Under the pieces are notes generated by a model. That model was not told the origin of the DNA, did not search any database, and saw only the letters and a program-made list of their open reading frames with translations. Below are positions 26,160-36,371 of a DNA stretch of 64,000 nucleotides, piece after piece. A program made the translations under genes and the position numbers. The stretch comes from Streptomyces sp. NBC_00775. Its GTDB lineage: Bacteria > Actinomycetota > Actinomycetes > Streptomycetales > Streptomycetaceae. Every line of letters starts with the position of its first letter. The stretch's first letter is position 1. The stretch covers positions 3,224,001 to 3,288,000 of the forward strand of contig NZ_CP108938.1 in the NCBI RefSeq assembly GCF_036347135.1. The letters run 5' to 3'.

Positions 26160-27398
26160 ATGAGCCTCACCGGGACGCCGTTCCTCTTCACCGCGATCGC
26201 GGTGTTCGCCCTCGCCCTCGTCCTGCCCCTGGCCCTCTGGTCCCGAGTCCGCGGGCCCGCGCCCGTGCGCAGTGCCGCCCGGCTGCTGATGCTGCTGTTC
26301 GCCCAGGGCACCGCGATCACCCTCGTCTTCGTCCTCGTCAACAACGCCAACAGCCTGTACGACAACTGGGCGGACCTCCTCGGCACGGGCGACCACGTCC
26401 AGCGGGCCGCCGACCTCGGCAAGGACGGCACCGGCGGGATCGCGCTCAAACAGCTGCCGAAGGTCCGGCAGACGTTCACCCAGGCGGACGGTCCCGGTAT
26501 GCACCAGGCGGGCGGGGTGCGCGTCACCCAGCTCAAGGGCCGGGTGTCGGGGGTGAACGCGGAGGTCTATGTCTGGCTGCCGCCGCAGTACCACGAAGCC
26601 GCCTACCGCCACCGGAAGTTCCCCGTCGTGGAGCTGCTGCCGGGCTATCCCGGTTCGGCGAAGGCGTGGTTCGGTTCGCTGAAGGTGCACGAGCAACTGC
26701 TGCCGTTGATGAGCGACGGCGAGGTCGCGCCGTTCATCCTGGTCGCACCGCGCACCACGCTGCTGGCCCGGGTGGACACGGGCTGCGCGAACGTCCCGGG
26801 CACGGTGAACGCCGACAGCTGGCTCAGCGTCGACGTACCCAGGATGGTGACGGACAACTTCCGCGCCGAGGCCGCTCCGGACGGCTGGGCGACCGCCGGC
26901 TACTCGGCGGGGGCGCACTGCGCGACGAAGCTGGCCGTCGCGCATCCCGACCGCTACCGGGCGGCGGTGAGCCTGTCCGGCTACAACGACCCGATCGGCG
27001 AACGGAAGTCGCTCGCCGCGCGGAGCCCGGACTTGCGCCGGCAGAACAACCCCTATCTGCTGCTGCGCGGCTACCGCACCCCGCCCCGCCTGGCCCTCTA
27101 CCTCTCCGGCGAGTCCGGCGACGGCTACCAGGCGGGCGCGGCGCTCCAGCAGATCGCCAGGCCGCCGACGACCGTGGACGTACTGCTGCTGCCGCGCAGC
27201 GCGGGCGGCCATGACATGGGGCTGTGGCGGCCGCAGATCCCGGAGGTGTTCCACTGGCTGACCCGGCAGATCGGCGGCAGCGCCGCCAAGGGAGCCGCGG
27301 GTTCCACCGGATCCACTCAATCCACCAGCACTACGGAATCCACCAGCACCAAAGGATTCACCCGTACTACGGGATCTACGGGGTCTCTTCCTCAGTGA
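26160..27398 (+). CDS. Membrane-anchored esterase (antigen-85/EstA-like alpha/beta hydrolase)
   Basis: A 412-residue protein. Two N-terminal transmembrane helices (about 7-28 and 37-60) anchor an extracytoplasmic domain. The alpha/beta hydrolase has PVVELLPGYPGSAKAWFG and the nucleophile motif GYSAGAHCA near 249, followed by a late His in SAGGHDMGLW, as in the antigen-85/esterase-D superfamily. The last 35 residues are a Ser/Thr/Gly repeat (STTESTST), likely a flexible wall-spanning tail. The substrate is unknown; mycolyl transfer is unlikely in Streptomyces. It overlaps the convergent TRIC gene by 23 bp. Confidence 0.82.
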   Translation: MSLTGTPFLFTAIAVFALALVLPLALWSRVRGPAPVRSAARLLMLLFAQGTAITLVFVLVNNANSLYDNWADLLGTGDHVQRAADLGKDGTGGIALKQLPKVRQTFTQADGPGMHQAGGVRVTQLKGRVSGVNAEVYVWLPPQYHEAAYRHRKFPVVELLPGYPGSAKAWFGSLKVHEQLLPLMSDGEVAPFILVAPRTTLLARVDTGCANVPGTVNADSWLSVDVPRMVTDNFRAEAAPDGWATAGYSAGAHCATKLAVAHPDRYRAAVSLSGYNDPIGERKSLAARSPDLRRQNNPYLLLRGYRTPPRLALYLSGESGDGYQAGAALQQIARPPTTVDVLLLPRSAGGHDMGLWRPQIPEVFHWLTRQIGGSAAKGAAGSTGSTQSTSTTESTSTKGFTRTTGSTGSLPQ

Positions 27399-28041
27399 CC
27401 GTCGACCGGCGGTTCCACGCACGCGGCGCCCGCCAGTGGTACCGCATCGCGAGCAGCCTCAGGACGAAAGCGGTGACGACCGCGAGCCCGCTGGTGAACG
27501 GGGACAGCGCGTCGTAGCGGATGCACAGCACGACCATCGTGGCGCCCACCATCGCGGGCACCGCGTACAGGTCACGGTCCCAGCGCAGCAGCGAGGGCAC
27601 CTCGTTGGCGAGGACGTCGCGCAGCACACCTCCGCCGACCGCCGTGACGAGACCGAGGGCGGCCGACTGGGGCAGGCCGAGACCGTACTCGTACGCCTTC
27701 ATGGTGCCCGCGACAGAGAAGAGGCCGAGCCCGGCCGCGTCGAAGACGTTGACCCCCGCCTGGATCCGCTCCACGTGGGGGTGGAGGAAGAAGACCAGCA
27801 GAGCGGCGAGCAGCGGGGTGGTGAAGTAGCCGAGGTCGGTGAAGGCGGCCGGGGGCACGGCGCCGATCATCAGGTCCCGGAACAGCCCTCCGCCCAGCGC
27901 CGTGACCTCGGCGAGTACGGCGATGCCGAAGACGTCGAAGTTCTTGCGGACGGCCAGCAGCGCGCCGGAGATCGCGAAGACGAAGATCCCCACGAGGTCG
28001 AGCAGATGCTGGACGGAGGGGCCGAACAGTTCCTGAAGCAC
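27376..28041 (-). CDS. Trimeric intracellular cation channel (TRIC/YicG) family protein
   Basis: A 221-residue membrane protein with seven predicted helices made of two homologous three-helix repeats plus one. Each repeat carries the family motif: GGGLFRD in the first and GGGVLRD in the second, the positively charged Gly-kinked pore helices of bacterial TRIC channels. Prokaryotic members conduct potassium or sodium as trimers. The basic C-terminal tail ends in TVTEEETP. No neighbours indicate a specific role. Confidence 0.9.
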   Translation of the reverse strand: MLQELFGPSVQHLLDLVGIFVFAISGALLAVRKNFDVFGIAVLAEVTALGGGLFRDLMIGAVPPAAFTDLGYFTTPLLAALLVFFLHPHVERIQAGVNVFDAAGLGLFSVAGTMKAYEYGLGLPQSAALGLVTAVGGGVLRDVLANEVPSLLRWDRDLYAVPAMVGATMVVLCIRYDALSPFTSGLAVVTAFVLRLLAMRYHWRAPRAWNRRSTVTEEETP

Positions 28042-28131
28042 CCGTACATTCTCACCCGCCGACGGGCGTGAACCTTACAAAGCAAGGCCTACGGCAGGTG
28101 GTACGACCTACACGGTGGGCTGTCGGGTGGG

Positions 28132-29523
28132 CTACAGCGTCGGCTTGCCGGTCGTGTAGATCCAGGTCTGGAACAGGTCGTCGAGCTGCTGGCCGGAGAT
28201 CTTCTCCGCGAGCTCGATGAACTGGGCCGTGTTGGCGTTGCCATACTTGTGCAGCTTCGTCCAGGCGGGCAGCAGCTTGAAGAAGGCGGTGTCGCCGATG
28301 CGTTCGCGCAGCATCTGAAGCGTCATCGCGCCGCGCTGATAGACCGCCGAGGCGAACATCGTGTCGCGCTGCGGGTCGGCGACGGTGATCTGCCAGAAGG
28401 GGGCGTCCGCGGGCCGCGCGTTGTAGCCGGCGACGAAGGAGTCGTGCGCCGAGCGGATGCCCTTGTGTTCGGACCAGAGCCACTGGGCGTAGGTCGCGAA
28501 GCCCTCGTTGAGCCAGATGTCCTTCCAGCGGTCCACCGAGACGGAGTCGCCGAACCACTGGTGGGCCAGTTCGTGCACGATGGTCGACTCCGAGCGTACG
28601 GCGGAGTACGCGGGCTTCGACTGGACCTCCAGCGAGAAACCGGCCTGCGGCATGTCGTCGACGATCGCGCCGGTCTCCTCGAAGGGGTACGGGCCGAAGA
28701 CCTGCGACCAGTAGTCGGTGGCCTCGGCCGTGACGGCGTACACGTCGACGCTGTTGCTGTTCGCGAGCACCGGGTCGATGGCGACGTAGATGGGCGTCCC
28801 GGCGGGCGTCGTCCCGGTCTTCACGTCGAACGTGCCGATGGTCGCGGTCGCGAGATAGGTCGCCATGGGCTTGTTCTCGCGCCAGTGCGTGACGGTCTGG
28901 CCGTCCTTGTCGTACGTCGATATCAGGCGGCCGTTGGAGACGCCGGTCAGGCCCTTCGGCGCCTTGATCCGGATGTCGTACGTGGCCTTGTCGGACGGGT
29001 GGTCGCTGGACGGGAACCAGGTGGAGGCGGCGTTGGGCTCGCAGGCGACGAAGACGCCGTCGGGGGTCTTCATCCACCCGTAGTCGGAGCCGAAGATGAT
29101 GGGGCCGCCGAGGGGTTCGGGCACACCGCCGTAGGTGACGGTCACGGTGAAGGTCCGGTCCTTCGACAGCGTGCCGCGCGGGGTGATGTGGATCTCGTCG
29201 CCGTCCCGCGTGAACTCGGCGCGTCTGCCGTTCACTTCGACCTTCGTGACGTCCAGCTTCTGGAGGTCCAGGTCGAAGGCGGAGAGGTTCTGGGTGGCGC
29301 GGGCCGTGATCGTCGTACGGCCGTCGAGGCGGTCGGTGTCCGGGTTGTACGTCACGTCGAGGTCGTAGTGGCGGGCGTCGAAGCCGCCGTTGCCGAGCTG
29401 CGGGAAGTACGGGTCTCCGACGCCGTCGGCGCCCGGGGTGGGGGCGGAGGAGGCTGCGATGACTAGGAAGGAGGCCGCCGCGGTAGCGAGGGCCCCTAAA
29501 CGTGCCGAACGGGAGAGTGCCAT
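28132..29523 (-). CDS. Secreted M1 family aminopeptidase, TTA codon in the signal peptide
   Basis: A 463-residue protein from ATG 29523 (AAAGGGAC upstream). A Sec-type signal peptide covers about 1-35. The M1 catalytic domain has the zinc motif HELAHQWFGD near 314-323 and the third ligand Glu in WLNEGFATY. The GAMEN-like exopeptidase segment is replaced by a GAIVDDMPQAGF-type sequence. It ends soon after the catalytic domain, so it lacks the long ERAP1-like C-terminal domain of PepN. Codon 9 is TTA (29497-29499), so translation should depend on bldA tRNA. It lies downstream of the peptide ABC operon on the same strand, which suggests joint use in peptide scavenging. Confidence 0.9.
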   Translation of the reverse strand: MALSRSARLGALATAAASFLVIAASSAPTPGADGVGDPYFPQLGNGGFDARHYDLDVTYNPDTDRLDGRTTITARATQNLSAFDLDLQKLDVTKVEVNGRRAEFTRDGDEIHITPRGTLSKDRTFTVTVTYGGVPEPLGGPIIFGSDYGWMKTPDGVFVACEPNAASTWFPSSDHPSDKATYDIRIKAPKGLTGVSNGRLISTYDKDGQTVTHWRENKPMATYLATATIGTFDVKTGTTPAGTPIYVAIDPVLANSNSVDVYAVTAEATDYWSQVFGPYPFEETGAIVDDMPQAGFSLEVQSKPAYSAVRSESTIVHELAHQWFGDSVSVDRWKDIWLNEGFATYAQWLWSEHKGIRSAHDSFVAGYNARPADAPFWQITVADPQRDTMFASAVYQRGAMTLQMLRERIGDTAFFKLLPAWTKLHKYGNANTAQFIELAEKISGQQLDDLFQTWIYTTGKPTL

Positions 29524-29629
29524 GAGCGTCCCTTTCGTACGTGTACCGATCAATTTCGATCAGACGGACACGCAGGACTCTGCACTCTCCCGTTCAGGCA
29601 TGTTCATGACTTTGCCAAGTCGTCATGGC

Positions 29630-30985
29630 CTACTTGCCGGTTGACTCCTGACGATCGGCTTCCGCCTCGGGCTCGGCTTCGGCGTCCGCCGCCGTCTCGG
29701 GCTCGGCTTCCGGCTCTGCTTCGGCTTCCGCCTCTGCTTCGGCCTCCGTCTCGGCTTCCGGCTCGGTGGAGGCTTCCTCTTCGGCGGGCGTCTGCGAGAC
29801 CTCGGCCGGAGCCTCCCCCGACACCTCGGTGGCGTCCACGGCGGTCACCAGCTCCACCGCCTCCTTCGCCGCCGACAGCAGCACGGTGTCCTGCGGAGCC
29901 TGGTCCTCGAAGTTCTCCGGGTGGTGGCAGGCGACCTGCTGACCGGGCTTCAGCTCGATGAGCGGGGGCTCGGTGGTCTTGCAGATCTCCGTGGCCTTCC
30001 AGCAGCGCGTGTGGAAGCGGCAGCCGCTCGGCGGAGAGATCGGCGAGGGCACGTCGCCGCGGAGCAGGATGCGCTCGCTCTTGGCGCCCCGGCGCTTGGG
30101 GTCCGGCACCGGCACGGCCGACATCAGGGCCTTGGTGTACGGGTGCATCGGCGCTTCGTACAGCGAGTTGCGGTCGGCGAGTTCGACGATCTTGCCGAGG
30201 TACATCACCGCGATGCGGTCCGAGACATGGCGTACGACGGAGAGGTCGTGCGCGATGATCACGTACGTCAGGCCCAGCTCGGACTGGAGGTCGTCCATCA
30301 GGTTCACGACCTGCGCCTGGATCGACACGTCGAGGGCCGAGACCGGCTCGTCCGCCACGACCAGCTTCGGCTTCAGGGCGAGCGCGCGGGCGATGCCGAT
30401 GCGCTGGCGCTGGCCGCCGGAGAACTCGTGCGGGTAGCGGTTGTAGTGCTCGGGGCTCAGGCCCACCAGCTCCAGGAGCCGCTGGACCTCCTTCTTCACG
30501 CCGCCCTCGGGCTCCACGCCCTGGAGCCGGAACGGCGCCGAGACGATCGAGCCGATGGTGTGCCGCGGGTTCAGCGAACCGTACGGGTCCTGGAAGATCA
30601 TCTGGATGTCCCGGCGCAGCGGGCGCATCCCTCCCGCGCTCAGCGAGGTGATGTCCTTGCCCTCGAACTCGATGGTGCCGCCAGTCGGGTCCTGGAGCCG
30701 GGTGATGACCCGGCCCATGGTCGACTTGCCGCAGCCGGACTCGCCGACGACGCCGAGCGTCTCGCCCTTGCGGACCTCGAAGTCGATGCCGTCGACCGCC
30801 TTCACGGCGGCGACCTGGCGCTGGAGGATGCCCTTCCGGATGGGGAAGTGCTTCTTCAGCCCCTGGACCCTGAGCAGGACCTCGCGCTCGTCCGAGCCCT
30901 TCGCGGAGTCCGCGCGGTCCTCGGGTGCCGCTGCCTGCTGCGGGATCACCGCGTCGGCGGAGTCCGTCTTCTTCGTCTCACTCAC
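29630..30985 (-). CDS. Peptide ABC transporter ATP-binding protein (DppF/OppF type), extended tail
   Basis: A 451-residue ATPase from GTG 30985, overlapping the upstream ATPase stop as GTGA. Walker A is GESGCGKST (81-89), the signature is [10 protein letters not shown] and Walker B is [12 protein letters not shown]. The oligopeptide-ABC C-terminal domain has the cysteine cluster [16 protein letters not shown], as in Fe-S-bearing DppD/DppF. About 60 extra residues after position 385 are an acidic Glu/Ala/Pro repeat (EAEAEAEAE), unusual for this family (typically 320-350 aa). It hydrolyses ATP with its partner to drive peptide import. Last gene of the operon. Confidence 0.94.
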   Translation of the reverse strand: MSETKKTDSADAVIPQQAAAPEDRADSAKGSDEREVLLRVQGLKKHFPIRKGILQRQVAAVKAVDGIDFEVRKGETLGVVGESGCGKSTMGRVITRLQDPTGGTIEFEGKDITSLSAGGMRPLRRDIQMIFQDPYGSLNPRHTIGSIVSAPFRLQGVEPEGGVKKEVQRLLELVGLSPEHYNRYPHEFSGGQRQRIGIARALALKPKLVVADEPVSALDVSIQAQVVNLMDDLQSELGLTYVIIAHDLSVVRHVSDRIAVMYLGKIVELADRNSLYEAPMHPYTKALMSAVPVPDPKRRGAKSERILLRGDVPSPISPPSGCRFHTRCWKATEICKTTEPPLIELKPGQQVACHHPENFEDQAPQDTVLLSAAKEAVELVTAVDATEVSGEAPAEVSQTPAEEEASTEPEAETEAEAEAEAEAEPEAEPETAADAEAEPEAEADRQESTGK

Positions 30986-32079
30986 AGCTTCGGCGCAATC
31001 TCTTCGGTCCAGATCCGCGTACGGTCCTCCTGCGAGAGGTGGCAGGCGGTGTAGTGCCCGCTGCCGACCAGCTGCAGTTCGGGGCGCACGGTACGGGTGA
31101 CATCGCCCTTGGGCAGGTCCGCGTACGGGCAGCGCGGGTGGAAGGCGCAGCCCGAGGGGACGTTGATGAGGCTCGGCGGCTGGCCCTTGACCGGGATGAG
31201 CCGGTCGGAGGTCTCCCGGTCGATACGCGGCATCGAACCGAGCAGACCCCAGGTGTACGGGTGCTGCGGCTGCTCGAAGATCGCGTCGACGGTGCCGCGC
31301 TCCACGCACCGCCCGCCGTACATCACCAGGACCTCGTCGGCGATCTCGGCGACCACACCCAGGTCGTGGGTGATGAGGACGACCGCGGACCCGAACTCCT
31401 TCTGCAGATCCCGGATGAGGTCGAGGATCTGCGCCTGGACGGTGACGTCGAGGGCGGTCGTCGGCTCGTCCGCGATGAGCAGCTCGGGGTTGTTGACGAG
31501 CGCCATGGCGATCATCGCGCGCTGGCGCATACCGCCGGAGAACTCGTGCGGGTAGCTGTCGGCGCGCTTGGCCGGTTCGGGGATGCCGACCCGGTCGAGC
31601 ATCTCGATGGCCCGCTTGCGCGCGGTCTTCTTGTCGACCTTGTGGTGGACGCGGTACGCCTCCACGATCTGGTTGCCGATCGTGTAGTACGGGTGCATCG
31701 CCGAGAGCGGGTCCTGGAAGATCATCGCCATCTCGCGGCCGCGGAGCCTGCGCACCTCGTCCGGGTCGGCGCCCACCAGTTCCTTGCCGTCCAGCCAGAT
31801 CTCGCCGGACATCTGGACGTTCTTGCCGCGCGCGCCGAGCCGGTGCAGGCCCATGATCGCCAGCGAGGTGACGGACTTGCCGGAGCCCGACTCGCCCACG
31901 ATGGAGAGGGTCTTGCCCTTCTCCAGCGAGAAGCTGAGCCCGTCGACGGACTTGACCAGGCCGTCGTCGGTCGGGAAGTGCACCTTGAGGTCGCGGACCT
32001 CCAGGAAGGCGTTCGGCGCGTCCGAGGGTGCGCTGACGGGCTCGCCCACGGCGGCGCCGGTCTTGGACAGTTCGGTCAC
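30982..32079 (-). CDS. Peptide ABC transporter ATP-binding protein (DppD/OppD type)
   Basis: A 365-residue ATPase starting at GTG 32079, which overlaps the permease stop as GTGA. Walker A is GESGSGKS (62-69), signature [10 protein letters not shown] and Walker [13 protein letters not shown]. The family-specific C-terminal segment has [13 protein letters not shown], with the conserved cysteines. It pairs with the DppF-type ATPase encoded next. Both starts being GTGA overlaps implies tightly matched synthesis of the two ATPases and the permease. Confidence 0.95.
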   Translation of the reverse strand: MTELSKTGAAVGEPVSAPSDAPNAFLEVRDLKVHFPTDDGLVKSVDGLSFSLEKGKTLSIVGESGSGKSVTSLAIMGLHRLGARGKNVQMSGEIWLDGKELVGADPDEVRRLRGREMAMIFQDPLSAMHPYYTIGNQIVEAYRVHHKVDKKTARKRAIEMLDRVGIPEPAKRADSYPHEFSGGMRQRAMIAMALVNNPELLIADEPTTALDVTVQAQILDLIRDLQKEFGSAVVLITHDLGVVAEIADEVLVMYGGRCVERGTVDAIFEQPQHPYTWGLLGSMPRIDRETSDRLIPVKGQPPSLINVPSGCAFHPRCPYADLPKGDVTRTVRPELQLVGSGHYTACHLSQEDRTRIWTEEIAPKL

Positions 32080-33083
32080 GAGAGCCTCACCCGCGGGTCG
32101 GCGGCGGCGTACAGCAGGTCCACCAGGAGATTTGCGATCACGACGAAGAAGGCGGCGAGGAGGGTCACGCCGAGGATCGGGGGCAGGTCGTTGTCGTCGA
32201 TGGCCTGCACCGCGTACTGGCCGACACCGTGCAGCGAGAACACGGTCTCGGTGATCAGGGCACCGCCGAGCAGCAGACCGAGGTCCATGCCGAAGACGGT
32301 GATGATCGGGGTGAGCGCAGCGCGCAGTCCGTGCCGGACCACCACGTTGCGCTCGCGCAGGCCCTTGGCGCGGGCCGTGCGGATGAAGTCCTCGTTCATC
32401 GTCTCCAGCATGCCCGAGCGGGTGAGCCGCGCGTAGATGGCGGAGTACAGAAGTGCGAGAGAACACCACGCCGGGAAGAGGGTGTTGGCCCACTGCGCGG
32501 GGTTCTCGGTGAACGGAACGTAGGTGCGCCCGAAGATCGGCCACTGGTAGGTGAAGAGCAGGATCGCCAGGTTGCCCGTGAAGAACATGGGCAGCGAGAC
32601 ACCGGCGAGCGCGACGCCCATGAAGGCGCGATCGAAGAACGAGCGCGGCTTCAGCGCGGAGATCACACCGACCGCCACACCGGAGACCAGCCACAGCACG
32701 GCGGCACCCGCGGCCAGCGAGACCGTCACCGGAAGGCGGGAGGTCAGCTGCGGCCAGACCGCCTCGTGGGTCTTGAAGGAGTAACCGAAGCACGGCGCGT
32801 CACAGTGCACCGTGGTCGGGCCCAGGTTGTAGGTGGCGCCGGAAACGATCCCCTTGATGAAGTGCCAGTACTGGACGTACAGGGGCTGGTCCAGACCGAG
32901 GTTGTGCTTGACCGCGAGGATGTCGGCCTTCGACGGGCTCTTACCTATGTACTGCTGCGCCAGCTGGTCGGCGGTCTGGCCGGCCATGCGGGGCAGCAGG
33001 AAGAAGATGGCGAAGGTGACCGCGGAGACGACCAGCAGCAGGATCACTGCGGCGACCGTCCGACGGAGGATGTACGAGATCAC
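32076..33083 (-). CDS. Peptide ABC transporter permease (DppB/OppB type)
   Basis: A 335-residue permease. [20 protein letters not shown] at the N-terminus is the hallmark first helix of DppB-type proteins. A periplasmic loop of about 70 residues and five further helices follow. The EAA loop that contacts the ATPases reads [32 protein letters not shown] (in part, about 238-269). The gene is 72 bp after the binding-protein gene and overlaps the next gene by 4 bp. Confidence 0.95.
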   Translation of the reverse strand: MISYILRRTVAAVILLLVVSAVTFAIFFLLPRMAGQTADQLAQQYIGKSPSKADILAVKHNLGLDQPLYVQYWHFIKGIVSGATYNLGPTTVHCDAPCFGYSFKTHEAVWPQLTSRLPVTVSLAAGAAVLWLVSGVAVGVISALKPRSFFDRAFMGVALAGVSLPMFFTGNLAILLFTYQWPIFGRTYVPFTENPAQWANTLFPAWCSLALLYSAIYARLTRSGMLETMNEDFIRTARAKGLRERNVVVRHGLRAALTPIITVFGMDLGLLLGGALITETVFSLHGVGQYAVQAIDDNDLPPILGVTLLAAFFVVIANLLVDLLYAAADPRVRLS

Positions 33084-33155
33084 GGGGATCGGCGCTGGTG
33101 CCCGCGGGCCGCGAAGCCCGCGGGCACCAATGCCTTCACCTGCCTTCCGGGGCTG

Positions 33156-34910
33156 CTACTTCTTCGTGGTGCCGATGTTGAGGTAGTCGTACTGACCGCT
33201 GAAGGCCGCCGTCGACACCAGGTTGGTGTAGGTCGTCGGACGGGCCAGCAGCACCTTGAAGTAGGTCAGCGGGACGAGGACGGCGTCGTCCATGGTCTGC
33301 TTGTCGATCTGGGTGTACAGGCTGTTGCGCGCGGTGGTGTCCTCGGTGCCGATCGCCTTCTCCAGGAGGGCGTTGACATCCTTGTTGTCGTACTGCGACA
33401 GGTTGGTGTTACCCGAGTCGCCGATCGCGCTGCCGTTCAGGATCTGCTGCAGGAAGCCGTAGCCGGACGGCCAGTCGGCACCCCACTGCATCATGATCAG
33501 ACCGATGTTGTTCTTCTCGGTGAACTTCGGGACACCCGCGTAGTCGGTGAAGTACTTGCCCGACGGGTACTGCTTCAGGCTGGCGTTGATGCCGGCCGCC
33601 TTCAGCGAGTTGATGATCGCGGTGGCCGCGGCGATCTCCTGCGGGCGGTCGCTGCGCGCGGAGATGTTCGTGCTGATCGACGACTTGCCGCAGGCCTTCA
33701 GCTGCTCCTTGGCCTTGGCCGCGTCGCCCTTGTTGCCGGTGGAGGCGTAGACGTCCGACTTCTCGTAGCCCGGGATGTCCGGCGGGAGAACGGTGGTGGC
33801 GACGTCACCGCGGACCGGGCCGCCTTCGGCGGTCTGCACCGAGACCTTGTCGATCGCGTACTGCACGGCCTTGCGGCAGGCGGCGTTGTTGAACGGCTTC
33901 ACCTTGGTGTTGATCGCCATGTAGACGAGACGGCCACCGTAGGTGTTGTCCGTGTTGGCCTTCAGCGCGGCGGAGGTGAGCACCTTCGCCTGGGTCGCGG
34001 CCTGGACACCCGTACCGCCGAGGTCGATCGCGTCACCGGCAAGGACGTCCTTGTCGATGGTGTCGGGGTTGACCTTCAGGTTGACGACGATCTTGTCCGG
34101 GTACTGCTTGCGCAGCGGGTCGGTCGAGGCGTCCCAGTTCTCGTTGCGCACGAGGACGGCCTGCTTGCCCTCGGAGTAGCTCTGGAACTTGTACGAGCCC
34201 GAGGACACGATGTTCTTGACGTAGTCGACGCCCGTGTCCTTCGCCTGGGGCACCGGAGCCGTCTGCGGCGCCGCGACCAGGTAGTCGAACTCCTGGAAGG
34301 CCGTCTTCAGGTGGAACACGACCGTGGTGTCGTCGGGGGTCTCGATCGACGACAGGCCCTTGGCGCTCTTGTCCTTGTAGGGGCCCTTGTACTTGTCGCC
34401 GCCCGCCATGAACTGCTGGAAGTAGTTCGGGCCGAGGGAGAGCACGTCACGCGCGAAGTTGGAGCGCTCGACGGCGTACTTGACGTCCTTCGACGTGATC
34501 GCCGAGCCGTCCTGGTACTTCAGGCCCGAACGCAGCTTGTACGTCCAGGTCTTGCCGCCGTCGCTCGGGACGCCCTTGCTCGCGGCGAGGTCCGGGACAA
34601 GGGTGTTGCCCTTCTCGCCGGCGCCGGGCTGGAACGTCATCAGCGGGCGGGCGTACAGCCGGCTGAGGTTGTACATGTACGCGTAGTACGTGTTACCGGG
34701 GTCGAACGAGTCCGGGACGTCGGACAGCTCGTAGGTGACCGTCCCGCCCTTCTTCGTGGAGGCGTTGACGACATCCTTGGTCGCTGCGTTGGCCCCAGCT
34801 GATTTGGTGGTGTCGTTGTCGTTCTTGTTGTCATCGGCCTTGCTGCAGCCTGCAAGAAGCAGGCTCGCGGAGCCGATGGCCGCAACTGCGGCCAGCGCTG
34901 ACCTTCGCAT
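33156..34910 (-). CDS. Peptide ABC transporter substrate-binding lipoprotein (SBP family 5)
   Basis: A 584-residue lipoprotein, starting at ATG 34910 behind GGAGGGGA. The signal peptide ends in the lipobox LLAGC near residue 20, followed by a charged linker (KADDNKNDNDTTKS). The body is an SBP_bac_5 fold with GGTVTYELSDVPDSFDPGNTYY at its start and the ADWPSGYGFLQQILNG motif near the end, typical of dipeptide/oligopeptide receptors. The ligand is not predictable. Placing the receptor gene between the two permease genes is common in Streptomyces peptide operons. Confidence 0.95.
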   Translation of the reverse strand: MRRSALAAVAAIGSASLLLAGCSKADDNKNDNDTTKSAGANAATKDVVNASTKKGGTVTYELSDVPDSFDPGNTYYAYMYNLSRLYARPLMTFQPGAGEKGNTLVPDLAASKGVPSDGGKTWTYKLRSGLKYQDGSAITSKDVKYAVERSNFARDVLSLGPNYFQQFMAGGDKYKGPYKDKSAKGLSSIETPDDTTVVFHLKTAFQEFDYLVAAPQTAPVPQAKDTGVDYVKNIVSSGSYKFQSYSEGKQAVLVRNENWDASTDPLRKQYPDKIVVNLKVNPDTIDKDVLAGDAIDLGGTGVQAATQAKVLTSAALKANTDNTYGGRLVYMAINTKVKPFNNAACRKAVQYAIDKVSVQTAEGGPVRGDVATTVLPPDIPGYEKSDVYASTGNKGDAAKAKEQLKACGKSSISTNISARSDRPQEIAAATAIINSLKAAGINASLKQYPSGKYFTDYAGVPKFTEKNNIGLIMMQWGADWPSGYGFLQQILNGSAIGDSGNTNLSQYDNKDVNALLEKAIGTEDTTARNSLYTQIDKQTMDDAVLVPLTYFKVLLARPTTYTNLVSTAAFSGQYDYLNIGTTKK

Positions 34911-34969
34911 GATGGGCGGGTTCCCCTCCATTGTCGGAAACTTGATGGGCTCTCGGTGTGCGGCCGGCC

Positions 34970-35968
34970 TCAGCGGCTGCGCGGGTCGAGAGCGTCGCGG
35001 AGACCGTCGCCGAGCAAGTTGAACGCCAGCACGGTCACGAAGATGGCGAGGCCGGGCACGATCATGTACTGCGGGTCGACCTCGTAGTAGGTGACCGCGT
35101 CCCTGAGCATGCCGCCCCACGACGCCTGCGGGGGCTGGATACCGACCCCGAGGAAGCTGAGGGACGCCTCGAAGAGGATGTTGGTCGGGATGAGCAGCGT
35201 CGAGTAGACGATGATCGGGCCGACCAGGTTGGGCAGCAGCTCCCGGAACAGGATGTACGGGCCCTTGGCGCCCATGCCCCGGGAGGCGTCCACGAATTCC
35301 CGCTCGCGCAGGGCGAGAGTCTGGCCTCGGACGATCCGGCCCAGGTAGGGCCAGTTGAAGAAGCCGATGACGAAGATCAGCACGCTCAGGTGGAGCGGGA
35401 GCCCTTCGAGGCCGAACGCGCCGCCCTGCAGGGTGGCGGAGATGGCGATCGCGAAGAGCAGGAGGGGGAAGGCGAGGAAGGTGTCCATCAGCCGGCTGAT
35501 GATCGAGTCGACCCGGCCGCCGTAGTAGCCCGCGACGACGCCCAGGATCGCGCCGATCACGTTGGAGAGGATCGTGGCGCCGAAGGCGACCACCAGCGAC
35601 ACCCAGGAGCCCTCCAGGATGCGAGTGGCGACGTCACGCCCGAACTGCGGGTCCACACCAAGCGGGTGGTCCCAGCTCATGCCGCCAAAGCCGTCCTTGG
35701 GCAGCGAGGTGTTGGCATTGATCAGGTCCTGGTTGAACGCGTTCGGGTCAAGGCCGAACATCGCCTGGATGGGCCGGGCGAGCACGGCCAGCAGGATGAG
35801 CAGCACGACGATGACACCGCCGGCGACCGCCACCTTGTCGCGCTTGAAGCGCGTCCAGGCGATCTGTCCCAGGGAACGGCCCTCGATCTGCCCCTTGTCG
35901 ACTCCGGCAAGCACGGCCTCTGGCTGTGCTTCCGATGCCGCCCCGGTGGTCTCGATCGGTGCGGTCAC
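34970..35968 (-). CDS. Peptide ABC transporter permease (DppC/OppC type)
   Basis: A 332-residue permease. I chose GTG 35968, which has GAGAGGGG upstream, over longer openings to 36100 that would add a non-homologous Arg-rich stretch. A cytoplasmic N-terminal region with RSLGQIAWTRFKRDKVA precedes helix 1, as in DppC/OppC. The EAA loop reads REFVDASRGMGAKGPYILFRELLPN (in part). The terminal LLGDGLRDALDPRSR is a strong family signature. It is the first gene of the operon; promoter elements should lie in 35969-36371. Confidence 0.94.
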   Translation of the reverse strand: MTAPIETTGAASEAQPEAVLAGVDKGQIEGRSLGQIAWTRFKRDKVAVAGGVIVVLLILLAVLARPIQAMFGLDPNAFNQDLINANTSLPKDGFGGMSWDHPLGVDPQFGRDVATRILEGSWVSLVVAFGATILSNVIGAILGVVAGYYGGRVDSIISRLMDTFLAFPLLLFAIAISATLQGGAFGLEGLPLHLSVLIFVIGFFNWPYLGRIVRGQTLALREREFVDASRGMGAKGPYILFRELLPNLVGPIIVYSTLLIPTNILFEASLSFLGVGIQPPQASWGGMLRDAVTYYEVDPQYMIVPGLAIFVTVLAFNLLGDGLRDALDPRSR

Positions 35969-36371
35969 AGTGACCCGACCCCTCTCGCCGGTGGTGACCG
36001 GCCTACGCCTGCCGCTGTCTGCGGCTTGGTTCACTTGCATGCCGGGAGGTGGCCGCAGATGGTGCGACCTGGTGACCCGGCTTGATCGTTCGACTTGCAC
36101 TCGCTCACAGGATCGATGACCCCATGTCTGATGGGCGAGTCTTCAGTGCCGCCACGATCACGTGCCAGGCCTGATGGAGAAAGTATGCGCAACCGTGATG
36201 CTTGTAGGGGGATTCCGTTATCCGAACAGTGGGTAACGCGAGACGGACGGGGGGCAGTTGGGTGGGAAGGGGCCATGAGGCACCCTTTCCGTCCGTGTCG
36301 TCCCCAAACGGGACAACAAGCCCTTACGTCTTCTCGCCCGCAGGTCAGACGGTCGGCCGGGCCGCGCCGGA
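35969..36371. other. Upstream region of the peptide transporter operon
   Basis: These 403 bp hold no convincing gene. Since the operon reads leftward, they form its promoter/leader. A near-perfect inverted repeat, CGTTATCC (36216-36223) with GGGTAACG (36231-36238, one mismatch), and a CATACT hexamer on the minus strand (36182-36187) are candidate operator and -10 sites. The long leader (over 200 bp if that promoter is used) leaves room for post-transcriptional control. Confidence 0.4.
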
